Origin: a virus
Strand: one strand, 5' to 3'
Length of the DNA: 35,577 nucleotides
Virus record (IMG/VR): IMGVR_UViG_3300031707_000083
Location: 1-35,577 of that record
Each line of letters opens with the position of its first letter. Position 1 is the first letter of the stretch. Shown here one piece after another: positions 17,643-24,173 of the stretch. The notes beneath the pieces were generated by a model, which saw only the letters and a list, made by a program, of their open reading frames with translations, was not told the DNA's origin and did not search any database. A program made the translations under genes and the position numbers.

Positions 17643-18344
17643 ATGAATGATAGTAATGTATTCTGGGCTGGAATACCAGTAAATACGAACACTGAAACAA
17701 TTGGTGGTCCTTCTGGTGTAGTAGTTCCTAAAGTAAGAGCTATAGAAATATCTGATCCTGTATATTATGATATAGATGATAGAATGGGACAAGATCTCCG
17801 TATGAGAGATGTGGCTCTTGCTACTTCTATTGCGGCAGGTACAGGCGGATATTTTACTCAATATGTTGATCCTAATTTTATGTCAAATGATTTGACAAAT
17901 CCATTTAATTATGGTACAGCAAATAGTGCGTGTACTGCTGATTTTCCATCGAATACTGGAACTACACCAACATGTTATTTTCAGTTTCCTATAGCAAAAA
18001 ATCTTAAATTGGATCAAATTTTATATTTTAAGCTTCACTTTTGTATGTCTTCGTCTTCATTAAATGGCGTTGGTCTTGCATTTAATTATGCATTAGTTAA
18101 TCAAAATGATCCGATGACTGGAGGTTATGCTGGAGGTGGTGCAGAAACTATTGCTACTCCTGCTACTGGACTAACATTTAGTAACTGGACAAGTACAGTA
18201 TTCCAAATTTCGGCGGCGATATTAACAGCTAGTGCTACAACACATGGAATGATTATATGCAGCTTAAGTAGAGATAATAGTATAGTAGCAAATCACCCAG
18301 GTAAATTTCAATTAGTGGGTGTAAGTGTTTATCAACCTGTTTAA
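17643..18344 (+). CDS. Probable virion/fibre protein, 233 residues
   Basis: A beta-rich, Gly/Thr/Ser-rich protein with few charged residues, as is usual for fibre heads or decoration proteins. A conserved-looking N-terminal part ('MNDSNVFWAGIPVNTNTETI', 'GPSGVVVPKVRAIEISDPVY') is followed by a jelly-roll-like region from about residue 110 ('CYFQFPIAKNLKLDQILYFK' to the end 'KFQLVGVSVYQPV'). Its ribosome site AAAGGAG is ten or more bases before the ATG. It shares composition with the next gene. No family is recognised. Confidence 0.6.
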   Translation: MNDSNVFWAGIPVNTNTETIGGPSGVVVPKVRAIEISDPVYYDIDDRMGQDLRMRDVALATSIAAGTGGYFTQYVDPNFMSNDLTNPFNYGTANSACTADFPSNTGTTPTCYFQFPIAKNLKLDQILYFKLHFCMSSSSLNGVGLAFNYALVNQNDPMTGGYAGGGAETIATPATGLTFSNWTSTVFQISAAILTASATTHGMIICSLSRDNSIVANHPGKFQLVGVSVYQPV

Positions 18345-18359
18345 TAGGAGAATATAAAA

Positions 18360-19028
18360 ATGGCAATAGTACATGCAGATCTTTTAAAGGATCCATTTGT
18401 ATTTAATAGTGATCGTAATAATTGGATGGTTGGCGGTGGAGTACTTACATGGAGTGCTGGCGCCGGGCCTACACATACGTGGACATGGACGCAACCAATA
18501 TATATTAATTGGCTCGCTGGTAGGAGCACTGGTGCAGCTTCAAATAGAGGAACTGCTACTTATAATACAATACCAGCAAATCCTGTTGGAATTCCGATAC
18601 CAATAAATAATGTTGCTTATGTAACAATAGATGCAGAAAATGATGGTGTTGCACTTGGAATTACAGTATGTGCAGGAACTGCATTGCCTCAGAATGATAA
18701 TATATTCGTTCTTTGTTCCCATAGGGATGTTGGTCTTGGCAATCAAAATCCTCTCCAGATGAGATGGGGTAATTCTATTGCAACTGGTCAAAGCTATAAT
18801 GCTTCAGCTGGTTTTCCTACCCTTGGATATGCTAATAATTATACAGGAGCAACCTGGACTGTTAACCATGCATTAAGTTCTACAGACGTATTTGTTCAAT
18901 GTTTAGATAATGGTACGCCAAGAAATATAATATGGCCCCAAAATATAGCAATTACTGATGCTAATAATGTAACTATTACTTGGAGTTCAGCGGTTACAGG
19001 CCGAGCAATAATAATGAAAATAGTGTAG
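18360..19028 (+). CDS. Probable virion/fibre protein, 222 residues
   Basis: A beta-rich protein of low charge with many Asn, Thr, Gly and Trp ('GPTHTWTWTQPIYINWLAGR', 'YTGATWTVNHALSSTDVFVQ'), ending in 'NVTITWSSAVTGRAIIMKIV'. This end looks like a surface-binding or fibre-tip domain. It has an AGGAG site before ATG and forms a pair with the previous gene. Function as receptor-binding protein is possible but not shown. Confidence 0.6.
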   Translation: MAIVHADLLKDPFVFNSDRNNWMVGGGVLTWSAGAGPTHTWTWTQPIYINWLAGRSTGAASNRGTATYNTIPANPVGIPIPINNVAYVTIDAENDGVALGITVCAGTALPQNDNIFVLCSHRDVGLGNQNPLQMRWGNSIATGQSYNASAGFPTLGYANNYTGATWTVNHALSSTDVFVQCLDNGTPRNIIWPQNIAITDANNVTITWSSAVTGRAIIMKIV

Positions 19029-19054
19029 TTAATAAAATAAAAAAGGAGATAAAA

Positions 19055-19492
19055 ATGATGAAATTCGCATTCTCAGCACTAGGTGTAGGTTTTGTTGGAA
19101 ACGAAAACGTTTACTTTGGAGCGCTTTTAAGGTTTAACGACCATCTTAGCGCTCTTGTCATTATTAGAGAAAATGAACTCTATAATGATATCGTGAATAC
19201 AATGATAGGTGATGTAAAGCAGATGTGGGACGGATCTTATGATTTTGCTGCCGTAATGAGCAAAATAAACAAGTATTCAAAGTATAGAATCATGCCGTTC
19301 AGTGTTCAATATGCTTCACAAAATGACAAAATTACAGTTGAACAGTTAGCAATCGAGTGTAAGAATCGCTGTATTAAGTTCTTCAAGGAATGCGATATCC
19401 TTGTAAAGGACACGATGCAGGAGAAGAAAGATAAAGATTTGAAAGTCAAGGAAGCTGAAGAAGATAGAGTAGCTGTTGAAGGTCGTATATAA
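19055..19492 (+). CDS. Unknown protein, 145 residues
   Basis: The frame is open back to 18980, but that part overlaps the end of the previous gene, and an AAAGGAG site stands seven to eight bases before the ATG at 19055. The product has a beta-hairpin-like N-terminus ('GVGFVGNENVYFGALLRFND'), helices around residues 60-120 and a charged coiled-coil tail ('KKDKDLKVKEAEEDR'). No family is recognised. Confidence 0.6.
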   Translation: MMKFAFSALGVGFVGNENVYFGALLRFNDHLSALVIIRENELYNDIVNTMIGDVKQMWDGSYDFAAVMSKINKYSKYRIMPFSVQYASQNDKITVEQLAIECKNRCIKFFKECDILVKDTMQEKKDKDLKVKEAEEDRVAVEGRI

Positions 19493-19508
19493 ACGGAGAG
19501 GTTAAAAT

Positions 19509-20003
19509 GTGGCTGGCAGGCTGGAATTTGGAGACTTGGTGCTGCAAAGATATGGCAATTGGCATAGAGATCCAAACCCTCTTATATTTGTTCTTTATAG
19601 CGATGCTTTATATACACACGGACTTAATTCTCATTACATAAGTAAAACCGAAGCAGAACAATTACGTAAGCTAATGTGCTATATACCACCCGGGCAACAG
19701 CATCTTGCTTATGATTTTTTGAAAGCACGGTTTAACTCGGTTCTTAGAAGTTATAGAGTATATAAAACACCATTAATTTATATTATAAAAAAATGGAGAG
19801 CTATAGAGCTTAAGGATTCAAAGACACAGGATATAGTTAATAAATTTTTCGACAGTTCAAAAAGTTATCAGAAAGTATTACAATCGCATTATCAAACGCC
19901 AGCAAGTAAGAAAGCTGCTGGTATTAGTAGTACAGAACAGGCTCTATTAAGTTCATTAAGAAATGCTTTGGTTAAGTTATCAGCAAAGGCGGCTAAGAAA
20001 TGA
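19509..20003 (+). CDS. Unknown conserved-looking phage protein, 164 residues
   Basis: The best start is a GTG at 19509, two bases inside an ATG at 19507 that opens a different, 44-codon frame; both share one GGAGAGG ribosome site. The product starts 'MAGRLEFGDLVLQRYGNWHR' then 'DPNPLIFVLYSDALYTHGLN', a pattern (short beta protein, 'D.NPlifvLy.....hGlN..Yi') that I associate with small phage proteins of unknown role. A basic C-terminus ('LRNALVKLSAKAAKK') follows. It overlaps the next gene by four bases. Confidence 0.55.
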   Translation: MAGRLEFGDLVLQRYGNWHRDPNPLIFVLYSDALYTHGLNSHYISKTEAEQLRKLMCYIPPGQQHLAYDFLKARFNSVLRSYRVYKTPLIYIIKKWRAIELKDSKTQDIVNKFFDSSKSYQKVLQSHYQTPASKKAAGISSTEQALLSSLRNALVKLSAKAAKK

Positions 20004-20560
20004 AATCAAAATATTATAATACATTACACAAAATATTCGAAGCTAGATCATTCCAAGAATTCTTTGAAATTCAGCAAGATGTTTGGCGGAGAATTCAAGA
20101 AATAGCTAAATCAAAAAATTACATTTTGACCGATTATGAACTTCGAACTCAAGATGGAAAAACATTAATTGATATGAATTCAGATGATAGCTGGAATCAG
20201 CTATTAATCTTGTTAGGTTTAGAAGATCTGAAAGATGAACCAATAAGATCAATAAACATCAATCGATTCAGCAAAATCAAGGCTTACCCGAAAAGCAGCA
20301 TCTATAAAATCAAAATAGAGGGAGACCTTGGGGCAGAAGAATTACCAGACGAAGATCAAATCAAAGAAATATTAACTGCTAATCTGGCCCCACTTGATGG
20401 CAAAATTCAAGGCAAAGTTCAAATAACTAAGCAAGATGCTAATGTTTTTATAGCATTTGATGCTGTCACTAATTCAGATGAAGAGGATGTAAAGAAATAT
20501 ATCAGTACGAACTTTGATAAGATATTGTCTATTAAGAACATCTCAATTAAAAAATTATGA
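20000..20560 (+). CDS. Unknown protein, 186 residues
   Basis: The N-terminal half is helical ('RSFQEFFEIQQDVWRRIQEI'). The C-terminal half, from residue 95, shows alternating strands and acidic helices ('SSIYKIKIEGDLGAEELPDE', 'VFIAFDAVTNSDEEDVKKYI') that could form a ferredoxin-like fold. It overlaps both neighbours by ATGA. No function is recognised. Confidence 0.6.
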   Translation: MKSKYYNTLHKIFEARSFQEFFEIQQDVWRRIQEIAKSKNYILTDYELRTQDGKTLIDMNSDDSWNQLLILLGLEDLKDEPIRSININRFSKIKAYPKSSIYKIKIEGDLGAEELPDEDQIKEILTANLAPLDGKIQGKVQITKQDANVFIAFDAVTNSDEEDVKKYISTNFDKILSIKNISIKKL

Positions 20561-20952
20561 AGAATAAGTTATTTAGCATAATTGTTCGTTATTTTCCAGA
20601 AGAATTTTTTAATATAACTGAAAGACATGAAAAAATAGGTGCTTGGTATTTTGTAGTTGATGATAAAGATACTGAAGGTAAGAATATACATGCTTCTTTC
20701 TTTATATATGAAAATGAACCTAATAGTGTAAGCATAGAAATAAACAACGTTCTTGCTAAATCTGAAGTAGATGATTGTGGAGAAGCTATATTAAAAGTAC
20801 TGAATGATGCTATTGAACTTAGAGAGCGGTATCTAAAGATTTCAGAGCATCAAAAAAAGTTGATTGATTTGGAAAAGATAAGAAAAGGTGAATCTATAAA
20901 AGAGATAGTGTCTGAAGAACCGAAAGAAAAGCAAGAAGAAAAAACGGGATAA
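20557..20952 (+). CDS. Unknown protein, 131 residues
   Basis: A small alpha/beta protein ('KIGAWYFVVDDKDTEGKNIH', 'SVSIEINNVLAKSEVDDCGE') with a highly charged C-terminal helix ('EEPKEKQEEKTG'). It is translationally coupled to the previous gene (ATGA). It precedes the Csx15-like gene by 27 bases. No family is recognised. Confidence 0.6.
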   Translation: MKNKLFSIIVRYFPEEFFNITERHEKIGAWYFVVDDKDTEGKNIHASFFIYENEPNSVSIEINNVLAKSEVDDCGEAILKVLNDAIELRERYLKISEHQKKLIDLEKIRKGESIKEIVSEEPKEKQEEKTG

Positions 20953-20979
20953 AAATTATATAAAAGGTGGTTTAATTAT

Positions 20980-21423
20980 ATGGAGGGTAATAGAACTCTT
21001 TATATTATCAATTTCGGCAGAAAATTGCATGAAAACATCATAAAAGAAATAGAATCAAAATATAAGACGATAGTAATAGAAGAAATTGCAAAAGTCAATC
21101 TAAATCTTTCTAAGAATCTATATATACAAATAATAGATGTTATAAATTCTATTCCTAAAAACCTGTTAGATGGAAATAAAAAAATCTGTATCAATTTCCC
21201 TGGATTACCTATCGCAGCAGCATATATACTCGTAGAATTACATGCAAAATTGGGCTATTTTCCTCTTGGTCTTGAGTTATATAGAACCAGAGAAGAAGAT
21301 CCTATATTTAATAATTGGCAATTGAAAAAATTGACGGATTTAGAATATGAAAGAAGTAGAAGCAGATCTAAAATGTTTTCGCCAGAGGAACGTGAAATCG
21401 AAGAAGAATTACAGTTACATTAA
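20980..21423 (+). CDS. Csx15-like protein, candidate anti-type III CRISPR
   Basis: A 147-residue protein. The N-terminus 'LYIINFGRKLHENIIKEIES' and the central segment 'ICINFPGLPIAAAYILVELH' followed by 'AKLGYFPLGLELYR' match the pattern I know from Csx15, a small accessory protein of type III CRISPR loci ('LNF..PLt..q...Ie' and 'iNlPGL..AAa.LLaElHgr.GyFP.iirL'). Csx15 belongs to the group of proteins linked to cyclic oligoadenylate second messengers. A phage copy would most simply act by binding or degrading that messenger, as AcrIII-1 ring nucleases do. The C-terminus is charged (Arg/Ser then Glu-rich). It is the last gene of the plus operon, has an AGGTGG ribosome site, and no other cas-like gene or array is near. 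The function is inferred. Confidence 0.65.
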   Translation: MEGNRTLYIINFGRKLHENIIKEIESKYKTIVIEEIAKVNLNLSKNLYIQIIDVINSIPKNLLDGNKKICINFPGLPIAAAYILVELHAKLGYFPLGLELYRTREEDPIFNNWQLKKLTDLEYERSRSRSKMFSPEEREIEEELQLH

Positions 21424-21522
21424 TTTAATAAATAGAAGCAAAGAAATCGCTAAGATAATTATTGGTATCGCTATAACTATCCAATCTTCTTTCTTGAACC
21501 ATTCCCATATTTTTATTATCAC
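21415..21522 (-). CDS. Small membrane protein, 35 residues
   Basis: A GTG start six bases after a GAGGT site that lies in the end of the previous gene. The product 'MIIKIWEWFKKEDW' is followed by about 17 hydrophobic residues ('IVIAIPIIILAISLLLF') and a short basic tail. This is a clear single membrane segment with an amphipathic start. Its 3' end overlaps the end of the convergent Csx15-like gene by nine bases. No family is recognised. Confidence 0.5.
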   Translation of the reverse strand: MIIKIWEWFKKEDWIVIAIPIIILAISLLLFIKLM

Positions 21523-21524
21523 AC

Positions 21525-22076
21525 TTATACCTCAATATTAACATCAAATATTTCACATGTCTTATTGAACATTTCTTTATCACAAAAGAAAAAGAATCCA
21601 TTATTAAGTTCTAACCATCCAACCACACTATCTTCTATGCTTTCTTTAGATAAGCTTTCATTTAAACAAACGCGTTCTTTTGTATTATTATGATCTTTCT
21701 TTGCAAATTTCTTTATTCTTTCAATTACTTCACCACGATTTTCTTTCTCGCATATAACATATACTGGTTTTATGCCTTTAATAATTGAATCTATATGCCA
21801 ACTTTTATATTCAAAAGGAATATGTACAGTAAAAGCTATAAGCTTTTCAAAATTTTCTGCGATCTTAGCTAGGGCCTCAGGAACAGACCCAAATTCAAAC
21901 TCTGCAGCTCCCATATAATCAAATCTGAATATATCTTTTAAAAGTTTCATTCCTTCTTCAGGAATACCACCATCTATAAGTCCACCGCCAAAAGCAAATG
22001 CATTCTGCAAAGTTTGAAGCTTACCTTCTGTTTTATACGGTTTTTTAAGACGTTGAACTAGATATGTATTATTCAT
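21525..22076 (-). CDS. Conserved-looking phage protein of unknown function
   Basis: The frame is open from 22091, but an AAAGGG site six bases before an ATG at 22076 makes that the better start (183 residues). The segment 'LKDIFRFDYMGAAEFEFGSV' followed by 'PEAL' is a motif I have seen in hypothetical proteins of unrelated phages; I know no function. 'QNAFAFGGGLIDGGI' and 'GWLELNNGFFFFCDKEMFNK' suggest a compact alpha/beta fold. It is driven by its own promoter (22140-22174) after a leader of about 57 bases, separate from the DNA-metabolism operon upstream. It probably forms a small unit with the 35-residue membrane protein. A counter-defence role is possible but unproven. Confidence 0.65.
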   Translation of the reverse strand: MNNTYLVQRLKKPYKTEGKLQTLQNAFAFGGGLIDGGIPEEGMKLLKDIFRFDYMGAAEFEFGSVPEALAKIAENFEKLIAFTVHIPFEYKSWHIDSIIKGIKPVYVICEKENRGEVIERIKKFAKKDHNNTKERVCLNESLSKESIEDSVVGWLELNNGFFFFCDKEMFNKTCEIFDVNIEV

Positions 22077-22139
22077 TATTTCCCTTTCCATGGTTTAATC
22101 ATAAAGAAAAACATATATAATGCTGCAATTAATATTCTC

Positions 22140-22174
22140 ATTATATCACATTTGTGTACTTTTGTAAATGATTA
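22140..22174 (-). promoter_or_regulatory. Sigma70-type promoter, copy A of a 35-bp repeat
   Basis: On the minus strand: -35 TTTACA (22168-22163), a 17-base spacer, -10 TATAAT (22145-22140). The spacer holds the inverted repeat CACA-AA-TGTG. The whole 35-base element, starting with the TAA stop of the upstream gene, matches copy B at 32620-32654 with only two differences. It drives the 183-residue gene. Confidence 0.8.
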
Positions 22175-23125
22175 TTGTCCCGTAAGCCATTTTATAAACT
22201 TAAAGTTTTCAGGAATGTTAGAATAATCGAGAGACCTTAACATTTGAACTTCATGCACGTCGCTAATTTTTGGACAATCAACTTCGATATATTCATCATT
22301 CTGATTTGCTATAGTATCAAGCATATCATAATGCTTTTCATAAACATGGAATGAATCAGCAGAATGATAATAATTTCCATATTTAAGATCAGGATATAAG
22401 ACTTTTAATGTAACATACATCATTTCATGTATAAATGAGAACGTAGGAGCATCATTACCCATGCCAAATATAGCATCCATACTTCTCATTCTAACAGTCA
22501 TGGCCAATTCATTATTCCTGATCCTGAAGTTGATACAATAGGTGCAAGGATAATCTTTAGTCTTGGTTAATAGATGATGAGCTCCTAATATCATTATAGA
22601 AGCTCTTCTTGAATCCTTATCTTCACTTAGTATATCTACAACATTATCAAACTGGTTCATTGTTCCGAAGATATATTGACCGTAATTTGAATTGATAGAT
22701 CCATCTCTATTTATTAGTGTCTTCCACAATGATGCATGATTGCATATAGATGTGTCGTACTTATCACCTCGGAGATACCAGATGAATTCTTTTTTGATAT
22801 ATGATAGAGATAGCTTCCTAGATTTAAAGTTTACAAAGCGGACGTATGGCGGTAATGTGTAGTTATAGTTGCATATCTCTTTAACTTTACATCCTCTTGG
22901 TGCAACCTCTACTCCAGTATCAGCTACATCTTTAAGTATCTTTCTAAAAGACTCTTCATGAACATTCATATTTCCTCCTATTAGGCCGCATGGAACTGCC
23001 ATTAACTGCATAATTTTATCTTCTAATTCTTTTATCTTTGCCTCAGCTCTACACAAGCAACAGTTATTAGGATATAACTCATGAAGTGGTATATGCTGAT
23101 TTATATTTAACTGTTTTGTTGACAT
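22172..23125 (-). CDS. Thymidylate-synthase-fold enzyme, probable dCMP hydroxymethylase or methylase
   Basis: A 317-residue protein. Residues from about 53 on form the thymidylate synthase fold. The nucleophile is Cys194 in 'DYPCTYCINF'; Arg173/Arg174 ('SRRAS'), 'RSMD' at 214-217, and His260/Tyr262 in 'SFHVY' are conserved. Aligned without a gap to E. coli ThyA, the Asn177 position (in 'GLPFN') is Asp225 ('GMGND'). Asp at this site is the mark of dCMP-specific relatives such as T4 gp42. The likely product is 5-hydroxymethyl-dCMP or 5-methyl-dCMP made with a folate cofactor. The first 52 residues add a CxxC pair and a short coiled coil. A perfect AGGAGG site before Met53 (position 22969) suggests a second, shorter form. 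It is the last gene of a nine-gene operon. Confidence 0.8.
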   Translation of the reverse strand: MSTKQLNINQHIPLHELYPNNCCLCRAEAKIKELEDKIMQLMAVPCGLIGGNMNVHEESFRKILKDVADTGVEVAPRGCKVKEICNYNYTLPPYVRFVNFKSRKLSLSYIKKEFIWYLRGDKYDTSICNHASLWKTLINRDGSINSNYGQYIFGTMNQFDNVVDILSEDKDSRRASIMILGAHHLLTKTKDYPCTYCINFRIRNNELAMTVRMRSMDAIFGMGNDAPTFSFIHEMMYVTLKVLYPDLKYGNYYHSADSFHVYEKHYDMLDTIANQNDEYIEVDCPKISDVHEVQMLRSLDYSNIPENFKFIKWLTGQ

Positions 23126-23530
23126 TTAATACCCCCTCTTTTGTCTGTCGTGATTTTCTTTATTTTTAGCTACGTACATTGAGTACACTTCCTTGGCATC
23201 CATATCCCATACGAGCATCATACTAATTAAAAAATGTAGTAAGTCTACAAGTTCATATTTTAATTCTATTGCATCTACAGGTTCTGGTTTCTTCCAATGT
23301 TTCCATGACATGTGATTTAGTACTTCTGATAATTCATCCATGCAACATAGAATAAATTCTTTTGTCCACACCTGTTTTTCTTCAAGAGATAGTTTACCAA
23401 ACTTACAAAATTTGCCGCCAAACTCTTTCTGTCTGCTCATAATATCTTCAAGCTTATGACCTATATCAGTTTTATTCAAAATTTCTTGTCTATACTTTTC
23501 CACTTCTTTCATTGACTTTTTATCAGACAC
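23126..23530 (-). CDS. Dimeric dUTPase/dCTPase-like all-alpha pyrophosphatase
   Basis: A 134-residue helical protein. The metal-binding ExxE and ExxD pairs are seen as Glu66/Glu69 ('DELSEVLNHMSWKHWKK') and Glu93/Asp96 ('ELVDLLHF'), followed by 'YVAKNKENHDRQKRGY'. This is the layout of dimeric dUTPases and of T4 gp56, which hydrolyses both dCTP and dUTP. In T4 that activity removes dCTP so that only modified cytosine enters DNA, and supplies dCMP for the hydroxymethylase. Sitting next to the dCMP-type enzyme, this gene may do the same. Which nucleotide it prefers cannot be told from sequence. It overlaps the deaminase gene by eight bases. Confidence 0.8.
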   Translation of the reverse strand: MSDKKSMKEVEKYRQEILNKTDIGHKLEDIMSRQKEFGGKFCKFGKLSLEEKQVWTKEFILCCMDELSEVLNHMSWKHWKKPEPVDAIELKYELVDLLHFLISMMLVWDMDAKEVYSMYVAKNKENHDRQKRGY

Positions 23531-23984
23531 TTTTTTCCATCCTTTCTTTCATATCAACTATATCAATACCACGCATTTCTTTTAGCAGTTCTATTCCATT
23601 ATAATAGTTTTTAACTGAGGTATAATAAACTTTTGATATTCCAGCGGATACTATGTTTCTAGCACATAATCTACATATGGAACAATTAACATATAGGCTT
23701 GCACCTTTAGTTACTATTCCGTATCTAGCTGAGAATAGAATAGCATTTGTTTCCGCATGTTGGCAGTCACCGATTTCATAGTTTGTACCTGATACAATGT
23801 TGCGTCTAGGACAGTCTATGATATTTTCACAATTATGCATTCCAGGTAGCATTCCATTAAATCCCATTGATATTATTCTACCATCTCGTACTATAACTGA
23901 ACCAACTTTATTTTTAAGACAATGTGATCTTAATGCTATAATATCACAAATCTTCATCATCATTACATCAGAATCTATTCTCAT
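23523..23984 (-). CDS. dCMP deaminase
   Basis: A 153-residue zinc-dependent deaminase that converts dCMP to dUMP. The active site shows His76-Ala-Glu78 ('CQHAETNAI') and Cys104/Cys107 in 'NCSICRLCARNIVSAGISKV', the second zinc motif; the usual Pro before the first Cys is Ile here. An N-terminal 'NKVGSVIVRDGRIISMGFNG' and the 'CPRR' segment are typical of phage dCMP deaminases. An AAAGGA site precedes the ATG. In the operon it competes with, or balances, the dCMP-modifying enzyme for substrate. Confidence 0.9.
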   Translation of the reverse strand: MRIDSDVMMMKICDIIALRSHCLKNKVGSVIVRDGRIISMGFNGMLPGMHNCENIIDCPRRNIVSGTNYEIGDCQHAETNAILFSARYGIVTKGASLYVNCSICRLCARNIVSAGISKVYYTSVKNYYNGIELLKEMRGIDIVDMKERMEKSV

Positions 23985-23996
23985 TTTTTAATCCTT

Positions 23997-24173
23997 TTAA
24001 TATGGTTCAAATTCATATATCTCATCTTCATCGAACCTATATAGAATATCATTATGTTCACAGATGTATTGACCTTTATTTGATATAGCTATTATTTCCC
24101 CAACGCCTGGCATAAAAGAATTCTTACAATATGGGCAACTTGATACCAGCATGCCTATAGGAAATTTATTCAT
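23997..24173 (-). CDS. Small Cys-containing protein, 58 residues
   Basis: The ATG lies inside the end of the polymerase gene (eight bases overlap) and the frame runs to a TAA just before the deaminase ribosome site. The product has 'CPYCKNSF' and later 'YICEH', which could make a C-C-C-H zinc site, then an acidic end ('RFDEDEIYEFEPY'). No ribosome site is obvious, so translation is probably coupled to the polymerase. No family is recognised. Confidence 0.55.
   Translation of the reverse strand: MNKFPIGMLVSSCPYCKNSFMPGVGEIIAISNKGQYICEHNDILYRFDEDEIYEFEPY

Noticed and set aside
21423-21525. Bidirectional terminator between the convergent operons
   Set aside because: No stem-loop with a T-run was found there; the space is occupied by the small membrane gene.
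21347-21541. 64-codon plus-strand frame over the end of the Csx15-like gene
   Set aside because: It lacks a ribosome site and its second half is the mirror of the better supported 35-residue minus-strand membrane gene.
22076-22114. 12-residue leader peptide (MFFFMIKPWKGK) ahead of the 183-residue gene
   Set aside because: It ends in a TAATG overlap with the gene start, but there is no ribosome site before its ATG and no attenuator hairpin.
22172-23125. Plain thymidylate synthase (ThyA) for dTMP synthesis
   Set aside because: The dUMP-selecting Asn is Asp in a gapless alignment, so a dCMP-type enzyme is the better call, although the fold is the same.
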